64,000 bases of DNA from Owenia fusiformis. Lineage: Eukaryota > Annelida > Polychaeta > Sabellida > Oweniidae. Below the pieces are notes generated by a model. That model was not told the origin of the DNA. It worked only from the letters and a program-made list of their open reading frames with translations, and ran no database searches. Shown one piece after another: positions 40,601 to 55,600 of this stretch. The stretch spans positions 1,424,001 to 1,488,000 of the forward strand of contig CAIIXF020000009.1 of NCBI GenBank assembly GCA_903813345.2, in the 5' to 3' direction. Numbering within the stretch: the first letter of the stretch is position 1; each line of letters starts with the position of its first letter. A program made the position numbers and the translations under genes.

Positions 40601-43600
40601 TTCAGGCATGGGTAATATCAGTATAAACTTTATTACTCTGAATAATATAATTGATTCTTTTATTTTTCAAATAGATCGCTTGTGTCTGTAGTTACCTTTG
40701 TTCATGAACACATAGAGATTTATATGTCCAACTTCAGGGACGATTGTTAAACTGATTTTTGCATAATCTGTATGAATCTTATTGAAATGTATGCATTTTC
40801 AAAACTTTAAATCGAAATAAAAAATGTTGACGTTTTTGGCCCATCCTGTAAATTCGGGGGTGCCTCTGATTTTCCCCGCAATAGAACGTTTTAAAAGCTG
40901 CTTTCAGGAAAAACGTTCATAACATAAAACGTTTTCTAATATTTTCTACAGAATGAATTTCTACTTTAGATATTAACGAGTGTTCAACAAGAAAAGATAA
41001 CTGCCATAGAAATGCCCTTTGTACAAACACACAAGGATCGCATATCTGCAAATGCAAATCTGGCTACCAAGGGTCAGGCTGGATGTGTACAGACATAAAT
41101 GAATGTTCAACACGGAGAGATAACTGCCACACTAATGCTGACTGTATTAACAACCCCGGATCATACATTTGCAAATGTAAATCTGGCTACCAAGGGTCAG
41201 GCTTAATGTGTACAGACATAAATGAATGTTCAACACGGAGAGATAACTGCCACACTAATGCTGACTGTATTAACAACCCCGGATCATACATTTGCAAATG
41301 TAAATCTGGCTACCAAGGGTCAGGCTTAATGTGTACAGACATAAATGAATGTTCAACACGGAGAGATAACTGCCACACTAATGCTGACTGTATTAACAAC
41401 CCCGGGTCATACATTTGCAAATGTAAATCTGGCTACCAAGGGTCAGGCTTAATGTGTACAGACATAAATGAATGTTCAACACGGAGAGATAACTGCCACA
41501 CTAATGCTGACTGTATTAACAACCCTGGGTCCTATATTTGCAAATGTAAATCTGGCTACCAAGGGTCAGGGTGGACGTGTACAGACATAAATGAATGTTC
41601 AACACGGAGAGATAACTGCCACACTAATGCTGACTGTTTAAACAACCCTGGGTCATATATTTGCAAATGTAAATATGGCTACCAAGGAACGGGGAGAACC
41701 TGCAGAGATATAAACGAGTGTACAACCGGAAGATATAGCTGCCACACACATGCAGAATGTATCAACACTGTTGGTTCCTATTTATGTAGATGTAAACGTG
41801 GATACCAAGGCGATGGACAATCATGTTCACGTAGGTACTGAATAATAGTACCCTATATTTCGAAAACATCACAGCATAGTCGTCAAACACTCCAAACTGT
41901 TTTAAAATAGTACACATGCACCATCTAAATTAAATGATATAGATTTGTCTAACTTATCCTTCGAACGAAGTTGCTACGGATAAAGAGAAGCAATCCACCC
42001 GTCCGTTCGTTTGTCCAGACAATGAGTCAAATACCTGTAAATTGAATGTTATAGGCTTATGCCTTTTGAGTGGATGACTACTGAATGAATTTTTGATATG
42101 GCCAATGAATTTAAAATGGCCGCTATTTTTGAAATAAGTAACATTTGATAACTTGATAATTTGATTACCAGTAAGTGTGATTTGGTTCAAATAGTATGCA
42201 CTTGTGTCAGTTGACCAGATGGCTGATTTGGTTTCAAATAGTATGCACTTGTGTCAGTTGACCAGATGACTGATTTGGTTCAAATAGTATGCACTTGTGT
42301 CAGTTGACCAGATGACTGATTTGGTTCAAATAGTATGCACTTGTGTCAGTTGACCAGATGACTGATTATGTTTCAAATAGTATGCACTTGTGTCAGTTGA
42401 CCCAATGACTGATTTGGTTCAAATAGTATGCACTTGTGTCAGTTGACCAGATGGCTGATTTGGTTTCAAATAGTATGCACTTATGTCAGTTGACCCAATG
42501 ACTTATTTGGTTCAAATAGTATGCACTTGTGTCAGTTGACCAGATGACTGATTTGGTTTCAAATAGTATGCACTTGTGTCAGTTGACCCAATGACTTATT
42601 TGGTTCAAATAGTATGCACTTGTGTCAGTTGACCAGATGACTGATTTGGTTCAAATATTATGCACTTGTGTCAGTTGACCCAATGACTGATTTGGCTCAG
42701 ATTTTGCATGATAATGTCAATGAGCTGCTGGATAAATTTGGTTGTGACTCCCTGAATTGTAGTAACCGGATGTTTCCATAAACAAACGGGTAAAATATTT
42801 GGATACAAATCGACATCCTTCTTGGTGAAACTGATGAACATAGAATATTTCCTCCAACGGAAGTTCATACATATACATTTTGTTATAAAGACGTAACGTA
42901 TTTATAATCAGGTGGGACAAGTGCTAGTCATTCAATTTAGAACGGGCGCCTTTTAGTAAAAAATGAAGTGTAGAGTTTTGATGACTCGAATACCTGTTGA
43001 CTGATGATTTGGTTAAACTTTTATGCTGATGCCTTGTCTACTCATGTCGAAATATTTAAAAGTAACTTTTATTGTTAGTACCTCAGTAGAAATACTCGAT
43101 TTTGATTGGTCAACGAGCGGTGAATAATTTTAACTGTACACCGCGCAATGCATTGCCGGTGAATAATATTCCCAGCATTCCACTAAAATGACGTCATTAT
43201 CAGACGATAAAATGGCCGCCGCTAGCACTAGCCGTTTCAAAAATGTTGAAGATGATGATATTATTAGTCTCTTAGAGAGTAAAGACAGTCAAAATACGAA
43301 GAAAAATCTAAAACTTTGTACAAAGCTTTTAGTGGACTTCGCCCAGGAGAGTAATTTGACTCCATTGAGTGAACTTACTGCCGATATACTGAAATACAAC
43401 ATGAACGTCTCGAGGGTCTGGATCCAACTTCAAGTCAACTTCAAGGGTCAGAAAAATCTAAGATATTCTTCGGACTAACAAAACAATTATAGACCTCTCC
43501 ATTCGGTTTACTGTCAAAATTATATCCCTCGACTGTAAACCTCGGCCTACGGTCTCGGTTTACAGTCTCGGGATATAATTTTGACAGTAAACCTCTGGAG

Positions 43601-46600
43601 AGGTCAATAATTGTATATTGTAAAACGTCATATATGATAAATGGAACAGATTTGGTTCAAAGTTTACACTACTACTCGACTGTCTCTTTTAGTAAAACAT
43701 GAAGTGTAGTGATTTGATAACTCAAATACCAGTTGACTGATTTGGTTAAATTTTGATGCTGATGCCTACTCAAATCGAAATATTTAAAAGTTGCTGCCAT
43801 TTATTGTAAAACGTCATATATGATAGTGTACATATATGGTTCAAAGTGTACACACTGGTGATTAACATGGGTATCGATTTTGCCAAAAGCAGACAATACT
43901 ACTCGACTGTCCCCCGGCTATGGCATTTATGTGTGAGAAATCGGAATCGAAACCAGTCATATTGCGATGGCGTTGTGAATGGATGTTGACATTTTGAATT
44001 GCCTATGAACTTGGAAACTCGATTTTGTCTATCCAACACCATTCGAGGTTTTATTTTAAGTGTTCTGGTTCTTGACTTCACTTAAGGAGGGGGGAGTGTT
44101 AGAAATGGTATCCTTTCATTTTAGATCATGATTTTGTGATATATTGGGTCTAAGTTTCTTAAGACATTTCACACCTAAGGATTGGTCTTGTTTTCTCACT
44201 TAGTTTCTTGCTAGGCAACTTTACAGTTTTCGGTCCTTTCCCTCTGCCACTTTTGCTTAAATATGTAATGCACTAGTATTTGTATATGTCCTGATTAGTT
44301 CTATCATGTTCTGTTAAAAACGACAAGGCATTTTTTATCTATATTTTTTTTACAACATAAGCTACACGTTTTATGCTCACCAATTGTCATAATTTTACTC
44401 ACATTTTACAAAACTACCTTTACGTATTCTGAATAAAACGCCTCAAATCAGAAATCTAGTGCTAAAATGAGACTAGTTTATAATAAAAATATGATATAAA
44501 TATAATATAATTATATTAAAATTACATTGATTGGTATATGTTACCAATTTATCTTCATAATTATCTTAAGGATGACGCACCAGGTCTCCTCTTTTGACCT
44601 TCCTTGTATGTTTTGAAGTCACGATTGTGTTAAGTGTATTTCATAATTCCAGAGATCGCGGTTAACGAATGTGAATTGGGTGTGGATGACTGTGGCTTTA
44701 ATGCTGACTGCATAGATACTAAAAGTTCTTATATATGTCAATGCAAGCCAGGTTATTTTGGAAATGGGATAACATGTTCAGGTTTGTACTTTACTCAATT
44801 CATGCTTAAAATACACACACGTACAAAAACACGCAATTAAACACACATGGACTGAGGTACATGCATGCACATCCCGACTGAAGCTCCAATGTGTTTAATG
44901 CAGTTAACAGAATGCTATACTTTGTATAAATGTTTCATTCATTTTATTTATACGTTTCCACATTTATGCTCTATCATTCATAATCGGACAACACAAACTG
45001 CAACAGTAGACTAGAAACGAGTAGAAAAATCTTAATTTACATCATTAACATCCAAAGTGCAGTCAAAGTAATGTCATATTGGATAGGTAACATTTATTTT
45101 TAGTGGACATATTTTAATTTGGATACACAACGGTGATATAAAAATCAAAACCACCAAAACATATGAAAAACATGTACACATGTTATTGTATTATTGATTT
45201 ATTTGTGTTAAATTATTCAATACATTTTTATTGGAATAAAAGCAATATAATACTGTGATCGACAAAGTCAAGATCTAGCACAAAACACCCTTCCTATATA
45301 TTACCATCCAGGATTCATTACCACGATCCAAAACCACATTTTGTATCCATATGTTCGATGTATCGTGCAGATTTGGATGAATGTTCAGCTGGCAAAGACA
45401 ATTGTGACAGAGAACAGATTTGTAGGAACACCCCGGGCTCTTTTGATTGTATGTGTAAACCGGGCTTTAAAAATGATAATGGAATGAGATGTTTAGGTAG
45501 TATTATTATTCATTCATTTACCTTTGTCATATAAATCATACCGTTGTATGCTGTTCTTCGATGTTCCTTGTTCTTATTTGGATATTTATTTTTCTTAACA
45601 TATACGGTCGTAGATATAATAGCTAACAAATCGTGGGAAACGCGTTCCTGGCCTGTCTGGGTAGCCCAGTGGCGAATCAGGGGGGGGGGCATGAAGCCCC
45701 CCCCGTAAGGTTGGCCCAGAAAAAAAAGTTGGGTCCAAAAAAATTTAAGGCCTTAAGGCCCCAAAAAGTGGGCCTTTTGGTCATTATTGGGCCTTCTAAG
45801 GCCTTATTTTTTAATTTTAGGCCAAATTTTGAAGAAAATGGGCCTCAAATTTTCACAATTTTTTTCTCTGACCTCAAATTTGGGCCCCCCCTGTTGGTTC
45901 CTGGATCCGCCACTGTAGCCATACCAACCAAAGTCACACAACTTATCGATTTATTATTTTGCTCCAACATCAACATGGATGCTATTTGCTGTTTAAATGC
46001 TGAGCACATATATTTTTGTAGATATAAATGAGTGTGACACTAATACACATAGATGTCACAGTGACGCTTTATGTTATAACAATTATGGTTCATACTATTG
46101 CTCGTGCAAAAACGGCTACAGCGGGGATGGACTCACTTGTCTAGGTACATCTAAGAGAAATTAAACAAAGGAAATATTAGACGAATCGTACCGAAAAGTG
46201 ATATATACAGTACCTTTGACCAGGCATCATTACAAAATATAATATAGATCTAAGAACTCAACCAGTCATAAGAAAATAATTCTCATTATCTCAAATTTAG
46301 ATATATCGTAAAGGGACAGGATATCTTACCTGGACATTGTTTCTTTGTTTCTTTATTCCATATTGAATTGGTACTATTCTATAACAGATGACGACGAATG
46401 TATAATGGACAAGTATGACTGTAGTCCGAAGGCACGATGTATAAACACACAGGGGTCATATACATGTGCGTGTTTAACTGGTTATTGGGGAGATGGTAGA
46501 ACATGCACTGGTAACTATGCACGTTTATCGACTTATCATAATTTGTATGTATAATCCTCTTCTGGTAGAATATCAGTTCAAATCGCCTAATATTTATGGC

Positions 46601-49600
46601 GAAGATGAGCCGGGAAGGGGAGTGGTTTTACTGTTGGTTTGTATCTGTTAATCAAAATCGGAGAGTATGGTTGAGTATACGATCTTTCTTTATGGAATGA
46701 GCGGGTTTGATTTGTTGACTTCGACGGGTAAACATCCACAACAAACTCGTTTACGAAAGTGCACTATGTTGTTATTTATGAAATTAGGCATTTGGGCTAT
46801 TTACATTTTATGGGTAACCTCCCTCTGGTTTAATCAACGAATCTTATTTCTTATTTTAGATATAAATGAATGTTCAAATTCAAATATTAACAATAGGCAC
46901 GATTGCTCGTCTGATGCCACTTGTATTAATACCATTGGCTCATACAAATGTAAATGTAGACCGGGATTAAAAGGAGATGGAAAATTGTGCAGAGGTATGT
47001 AATCCAAATAAGGCTACACAGAATTTATTCCATGTTGCTCTTACTTCCCGGTGAATAACACTGGGGAGTCTTTTTGACAATGAAAAATCGTATTGTTCAT
47101 TCCATCCCCTTCCAAGAAAATCATAATCACCTCAAAATATATTTTGCGAAAATTGTGTTCACCTCCAGGAAATGTTTACCAAGCAACAGATTCTATTTCG
47201 TTCAGGTGGGTCGGTATAATGTTTTTCTAATTGATGTGTTAATTTGTGGAAAAGATTGTCCCAACGAAGGTGGAAAAAGAGTAAGTAGTGTGAAGTCATG
47301 TTAGCCTTTATAAAGTGACAGGCGAATTGCTGTTTGATCATCATGCTCTGATATAGATACTCATGGTTCTTAGAAGTCTGATCAATGAGTTTAATATGTT
47401 GATCCCTTTATTTAAAAAAATAAGATATTCATTCTGATCTAATATGAGAAAAGTCATGGATAGCATGGGATAAAAAGCTTATTTACTGATCGGGATGGAT
47501 ATGGGTTTATTCCTCGTGACAATATTATATTTCTCCCTGGCCCTTAAGAGATGTCAGTAAATAACATCTATGTATGTATTTATGTTTGTATCACAGGGAC
47601 TTAATAAAATATGTACTAGGGCATCATCCGATTGACTATGAAGGATATGAAGATGTTGGCAATTTAAAGGGTGACGCATATCGTTTAGCAAATCGAACGC
47701 TCGTTTCTGGTGTTGCTCACCGTTTAGTATAAAAGGCCCGATCCCGGAATAATACTCAAGGGTTCACAGCTTCGAGGTCGTTGTGTCAACACCTCTAACT
47801 GTTATATAGCATAAGTATATTATAGATCGTCACACATTTATAAAAGGGTGATTTTTATTTTGACAAATCAATTCTACATTTATGGGTGAAGTTTCAGGAT
47901 CTTCTATTTGTGTATAATAAGGAAAAATTGGCATCTAAATTTCCCCATAACGTAATAGCACACAGCTTGGCATATGAAATATCCTACAAATGAAACAAAG
48001 CAAGACAAACCGGTTTCTAATACAAGGATTTATATTGGCTGTTGTACATGTATTCTTTGAACGCAATCACTCTTTGGATAACGTTTTCAAAATCATTATA
48101 AACGGATTACTTTATCTCAAAGACAATTTCAATAAACTGGATTTTACAGAACTCCCCTTATTTCTTAAAAATGGACTGATCCAGTTGATTCGCCTGGAGC
48201 CGCCATATTGTTTTTATACGGGATGCTAATCGGAACCCTTTAAGGGATGAATTACACCAGGATGTCTCAAAAATGTAACATACAGTATATCAACAACATA
48301 GATAAACAAATCACTATTTGTTTTACGGCAATTGAGATTAACATGGAAAGTGCTCCTTTAAATAGTGCCGTTGAGAAAGAAGTCCAATGATGGCGACTGA
48401 AGAAAAATCACAGTAAACCAACCATCGTCAAATGACTGAGGAGTTCAAATTTACACAGTTGTTCCAACAATATGGGCCCCTCAACACACAGCAAGGGCCA
48501 CACGATACTTTTGTAATTTTATAAACGCGCAGTTAGTCCGATCTCTCTGTATGAAAGTCATTGAATGACCTATATATATTCAATTTTGCACAATTTGACC
48601 TTTGCTCTGAGGCTTATGTTTATGCTCATCCCAAGCCAAGATACCTTACATAACCTAAGGTCAACCTCCAAAGATAAATCCAGTACATTGCAGTATAGGT
48701 TGGTTGTCAAGTGATTGTATTATAGACAGTTTAAAAGGACTATTGTGATGTGATAGGTTATGTAAGGAGTTATACAGAAATATGGAGATGTTGTCAACCC
48801 AAAGGGTCTAAATATATGTAGATGTGAGTGAGTCAAGTGACTATATTGAAATGTTATAAATGGGTCTACATAATATATAAGATTTGAAATAAGGCTGACT
48901 AGAATATGTAGAAAGTAGAAAGGCTGTATTCTTTAGAACAATTGTGCATCATACATGTTATATGATAGAAACATAACAATGAAGTGATATAGAAGCTTTT
49001 AAATTTAGAATATGTCCAGTTTTTTCAAGGCTCTGGGCCTTTAACAAAAATGATTTAATTCGATTATTTGTTATACGATACACCAAAAAAATTATTTATC
49101 ATAGAGCGACATATTCGTATCATGAAATAGAGCATGTAGTCTAATGTCCTTCTACCAGCTTCATGAATGTTAAGGTGGCTGTCAGTTTATCGTTCATTTC
49201 ACAACATGCATGTATGTCTTTGTATTTTAGATATCGATGAGTGTTTTACATTAGTAAGTGATGAGAGGCATACTTGTCCTCCCGAAGCAACCTGTTCAAA
49301 TACTTGGGGTTCCTACACGTGTGAGTGCAGAGTGGGCTTCCAGGGGGATGGGGAAGTATGCAAAGGTAATTTGTTTTTGTAGATTATATAGTTTAGTAGG
49401 AAGGTAGGGTTCCCATGCACATTAGCTAAACACATTAGTTCTAAGCACATTTTTTCAAACCAACATGATGTCTACTTAAGGAATTAAACTCAAAGTGAAT
49501 CCGGCTATGTCATTAACTGTTGAGAAAATAGGGATAGAAACCAGCCATAGTTTTCTCCCGATGAACATTGTCAATTACTGTGTTTTATGTAATGCGACGG

Positions 49601-52600
49601 TTTAACGATTGGATGTCGACCCTTTGAATTGTCTATTGACTTGATTTCGTATATCCAACATTATTTAAAACTTGCACTATATGAAATAGAGAATATTGCT
49701 TTGTTATAAGCAGTGTCTATTTGTAAGAATCTCTTGTAATGTGCAGTAATCAGCAAAAATACTCAGCACATATAAACAGAGACAGTACAGAGACAATACT
49801 CGCTGCATATATGGAACACTCTGTATATTCAAGTATTGCTCCTCTTTATTTGTAGAACAGCACAAATAAGCACTGATTATACGTGGAGTTAAGAATACTC
49901 AAATATATGCAAACGCAATACTCTGTAAGTGTGCAATATAGTCACACGTTATAATTGCCTCTTTCTGACTATATTAAGCTATTTCTAAGTTGCTCTGCTC
50001 ATTTTATAACTGAGCATACAAATAAATAACGGACTATTTGTGCGTATTTTTCTATTAAGCATGATAAAACAACACAACTAAAGAATGTAAGTACCGTAGT
50101 TCTTTATGAATATGACTTTACCTGTGTATAATAAGCGACTACAGGATGGATTTCGAAATAATCTATTTTTACTATAATTGTGATTTTTCGACACCTTTTA
50201 AGTCACACCTGAAAAGAGAGATCTTCCTTCTAGTTATCAATAAGTTGCTAATAAAGAATACTTGTGCAAACCCATGTTTTTAATGGAGATCGCCCCCCCC
50301 CCCGACGGAAAGCTGGCTACACCGCTGAACTTGTTATCTCTACTTTTAGAGTCAATGCAACCTAATTCTTCCTGAGAAGGTATTATAATTTAACAACCTG
50401 TTACCACCGTTCGTATTAAATCATGGATTATGCATAGGAATTCAATTGTTTACTTTTTCAAATCGCTGCTTTGTTTTCCATTCCCCATTATCAAAGCAAA
50501 TGGTAGTCTAGACTCTTTTGGTCATGTTTTCGATTGCATTTAAAATCTGCAGATCAATTCAGAACCATAAAATATAAATCACTGGAGCGACGTCCAACAT
50601 CTTTTAATCCGCTTAATAAGTGATTCTTGCCTTTGAATTAAAGCCCATGTTAAATTCCTCCCGGTAAAGTCGGTATTTAGAAAAAAATATGACAGGTAAT
50701 GGAATCGAAAGAAGATTAAATCATTTTATAGTGTTTAAGTTTCAATCAGCGTTGATTTCATTGTCTTATATAACTCATTTACAGGAGTTTTGTATTACCG
50801 ATGCACTTGGTCATAGTTTGCCCGGAATAGTTTGTTTATAATAAATTGATTTAAGTTTAAATAGAAAAGAAAGAGAGTATTCTAATTTGAATTTTAGGAA
50901 CTGGGTTTCAAAAACAGGCTTTTTAACTTCTATCAGTTTGAAACTGGCTTTTAATAACCCTGCTTTTTGAGAACTATAGATTGCAAATGCGGTTGCCTTC
51001 GTGTACTTTTCAATGTTTCGGTGCAGTTTTGTGAATCAAAATATCATTTTTTGATAACTTGATTATATGAGAATGAAGAGACAAAACCTGATCAGAGATA
51101 CCTTGTTTCTATTTTGAATGGGACCTTGCTTTGTTTTCCATTCCCAAATACATTCACAAAACTTTAATCCCTAATTATTCAATTCTTGCAAATGAGTTAA
51201 GTTCTCACTGATATTAATCCGTTTGATATAGTTAAATGGATTAATTTCTATAGCCAGTTTTTCTAAATCCCCGTGCTACATTGTATAATTAAATCTCTTT
51301 TAAATTCAGAAATTAACCGATTATCTCTGAAGGAATGCAAAAGGTAGTTCAACATTTTAAGGATACAACTGAACAAGGTGGGCATGGATACCGGGAGGGG
51401 GGACTTTAGCTATATTATTATCAGATGTTTGGATTGTTCACTTCTAAGGATGTTATTTTAGCGAGTAATGCAATCAGACGGCTTGTGCACAATGGTGTTA
51501 CCTATAATTAGTTCTGGGATGATTTTTAAATCCATGGGAAAGTAATATCTGAGATCAAGGCATTTGTATCGCAAAATAATAAACAATTGTATCAAAATAT
51601 TGAAAACTCAGTATTACATGTCAAATGACAGCTCTTATTATGTGAAAATGTGAGTAAAATACACTACATCTGCAAATACATGTATGCAATCGCATTCAAA
51701 CTTGATTGATTTAAATTGATTGAATGTCTAAAAAATAGCTTTAATAATATGTTTTACTTAAATCATGGTGAATGGCTTTCGAAACATTTGATTGCAACCC
51801 ATATTTCAGTTTGGAACAAAATACTCAATCAGCGGCCGATGAATCGCGGCAAATGTGACCCAGACATAAGGGAGGAAAATACATTTGACCCAATAATCCC
51901 CTGCTGAATCCCCATATAGATAATATACACCAAGGCCTACACAAATATAAAATAAGGGTCCGAACAAATATTTTACAACTAGATAAGCCATTTATCTGAT
52001 TAAATTATGTCTATCAATCTCTTGATTGCAGATTATTAAAGAGATACATGTATTAAGTCGGGAGGGGGTCAAGGATCTTGACGCAAGATAATACAATTCT
52101 TAAATCATCAGAATGTCATTCAGATTTACTATGAATAAGCTTGTTATTTGAATTAAAACTGAATACATCAAAAAGTGAATTATTAGTTTGTATTTTGAAT
52201 GCTAAGAATGAAAAGGTAATTCTATACAAATCACAAATACTATTCAAAACAATTCCTGGTTTCAACTATCAAGGTGCTTCTCCAAACATCCGGCCCCTAT
52301 GTGCAATTGTGTCAGGTAATTAGTAATTGTTTATGTTTAGATTACTTATTAGAGATGTCAAATCATGGGTTAATCAAAACAGCATTATGACTGTTCAATA
52401 GCAGCAAAATGTCGCAAAATTTAGTATTTTATGTTTTAACAATATATTTTGTTATTGAATATTTAAAAATGAGGGGATGGATATTGAGCAAACTGCATGT
52501 CTCCGAGCTATGATGCGCAAGTAATAATCGTACGTGACACGCACACAGGTGGTTGACAGGGAAACATTAAGCTTGCCAAATGACCAATGTCTGTTGAGTA

Positions 52601-55600
52601 GTATATAATCATAAAGCCATACTGTGAGAATGTCTACACATTGGCGCAATCATGGGCTTTTGATTAGAAGCCCATGTCGCAATTTAGCCAGTCAGCCATT
52701 TGCTCCACGCCAGACCCAGGAACACGATGAAGCCTCTCGTAAGTGAAACTTTAGCTTGCTTTTTATTTCCCTTAATGGATAGATGATTGAGTTTGATAAT
52801 GAAAAAAAACACAATAAAGACACCTGGCAAATTGTTGTAAACATAAGATTTGGCATTGATCTTGATAATTTAATATATAAATTGATTGTCTTGGAAGGTC
52901 CATGATACTGTATGGCTGAACAGTATGCTATAAACTAATGTCTTTGTATCATTGAATAAAATACACAGCAGTGTCTTTGTATCTTCAGAGGAGTGTCTTC
53001 AGAGCAGTGTCTTTGTGTGCAGTGTCAAATTTCCCGCAAAATAGAATTCATGTGATAGCTGAATTTACATAGATATTGAGAAACGTGTAGAAGACACTAG
53101 GATGAAGAAGAAAGGAGTTTGAATGGAGAAAGCAGAATTCCAAGATTGAGCAATATGCGTACATTGATTTGGAGCATTAGTTCGCACCATTTTAAAGATA
53201 GAAATATAATGTTACATCATGTGCAATGCAATGTAAATATATTCGTTTAGCAATATACAGGTTTGGCCAAAACATAATGAGTAAATAATCCATTTAAAAG
53301 TAAAATCATTATTAGGCTTATCATTCGAGAGAGAATATAATTTTCAATGATTTGAAATAGGCATTCATATTTTTGCCTACAATAATTATGTATCATTTAA
53401 AGGAAGAAATATAATTACAATGCATTGTAAATATGTCTATATATGTATCAAGCGATATGAAAGGTGGATCAAAACATTCCCATCATCAAGCGATATTATT
53501 TCACGGGGCTAATAAGTTGTAACAATGATTTTCTCCCTATATCATGACATGTATACTATTTGAAGTTATTACTTATAGAGGTCGTCTCATTGGCCTACTC
53601 TGTAAATAGAAATCTAAAGAAATTTAAAATAAATTATAAAAACGTAAAAGCTGTTTATGTGCAATTTTTTCAAATCTCTTACCCCAAAAAACAAGTACAG
53701 TAAACCAAACCTATAGCTACAACACTCAAATGCTCATAAATAGGAATTTACATTAACAGATGTTTATGCCCAATTCACAAAACAGCGTCTACCAGTCCTC
53801 CTAAATAAGCAAGAATATGTCAAATATACCGATCTTGACTCTATATATGCTAATGTAGTTAGTTTATATTCTTGTGCATGTCTCAATATACTCACATGCT
53901 GCATATTACTTATATCAAAATATGCAGAAATACTCATGAAAAGTGGCATATATGCAGATCATATGCAAATATAATCAGTTTTAATTTTTATATATATCTA
54001 GTATACTCAACTGCTTATATTTGTCTATCCCAAATAAGCAGGTATATGCAGTTTCAGCGCTGCATATAATCACAAGTAAACAGCAAATATGCAAAGTATG
54101 TCTGAATATAAGCAAATATACTCAGTGACAGTACCCGTATATGCAGTCAGTATTCTCCGTGGATGTTTGTTATATGCAGCTGCATATATGTGTGTTCCAT
54201 ATATGCAGTTATTGTCTGCGTTCTGTCAGTGATGATTACTGGTTATAACATGCAATTTGAAGCAAATAACCACTAGAATTGCTCGTTATTTGCAAGCAAT
54301 ATTCGTTATTTTATGCAGTGTTGATGCTCCTATAATGATCTTAATGAGTACGTATATCCAAATCACTATTCGATTTTCTTGCTAGGTTTGTTTACAGTTT
54401 TTGCTTTTGTACATGGGCTAAGATATCTACGAATTTTGGGGTTAACATTCCTATCTCATATCCCACAGTGTCCCTTATGTAGGGTTATACTTCCACACCC
54501 TTAGATGTTAATTGGTCAATCATTTTTGTATACACGACAAAGAAAGAAATAACATAAATATACCAATTTGAGAAAAGTTTATACAAATAACTTAATTTTT
54601 TGAGGCGGAGGGGACGGGCAAAACCGTGAGCCATTTTAACATAAGTTTGGATTTTATTTTTAATTGAAAACAACAGTTATAATATTCATAAAAATAGCTT
54701 AAGACCTAGTAATCTTAGAAGAATTTGAGTCTTTGCTTTACTAATGTCTGAGAAAAAATTGATATTTCAAAGAGACGTTGAAAAATCGAAAAATCGAAAA
54801 AATATGAAGTGCAATATCTCAAATGGATGAAGTTTAGGTATACCAATAGAGGATGCGAACCATTTTGAAGTGATGGACATAATAACCCAAGACAAGGATT
54901 CAGAACGTAATGGTAACATGAAAGATATCCTTTCTCAGTCTTGTATTAAAAAGGTTTACAATTTTACCCCCTGGCGTACCCATTGTGGGAATCTCTTTTT
55001 AAGATTAATTTATTTATGAATGTTTATTTTATATTTGGCATATACAAATTACAATGTTATTGACATTGAAGAAATAAAACAAATTGCCCACAATAGGGGT
55101 GCGTTCGGGGGGGGGGTATAATCACGTAATTTCAGGTACATGAGATGACAATATTAGCTACAAATCTTTTTATATTTGTATAACAAATCTGTAATTAAAA
55201 AGGTGTTTAGCTTGGGTGCATGGGAATCCTTCCTTCCTACTGTACTTATAATATATTCCTAATTTTTATGCATTAAAATGACTTCTCTGACCTGAGTAGA
55301 ATAAGCAACAAGTCATACACGAGAATCTAACTCTAACGGCGATTTGAACAACAAAGCCAAGTCGGTAATACGTAATGCAATTTATAAAAAACTACGTCAT
55401 CATATTATATAGCCAACAACAAACCTACTTAGTTGTGTTACTCTTATTCAAGAGCGCAAATAGCCAGAACACTACAGCTTCATAAATAACAATACATAAT
55501 ATGATTTTGTAAGATTGCCTTTTTCAGATGTTAATGAATGTTCAAATTCTGATGTGAATTTAAGACATAGCTGTCATAAAAACGCATTATGCGAGAATAC

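Noticed and set aside
42176-42690. CRISPR-like array of regular repeats
   Set aside because: Units are contiguous with no unique spacers and the sequence is animal DNA; it is a minisatellite.
45633-46031. 132-codon ORF
   Set aside because: It is the translation of a 249-bp MITE plus flanks; the Lys/Pro-rich peptide comes from purine/pyrimidine runs.
47725-47735. TATAAAAGGC as a promoter
   Set aside because: It is in the middle of an intron, with no first exon, start codon or CpG-rich context following.
52725-52745. Start codon plus GTAAGT donor (MKPL) as a first exon
   Set aside because: Four codons with no supporting downstream exon or upstream promoter; such combinations occur by chance.
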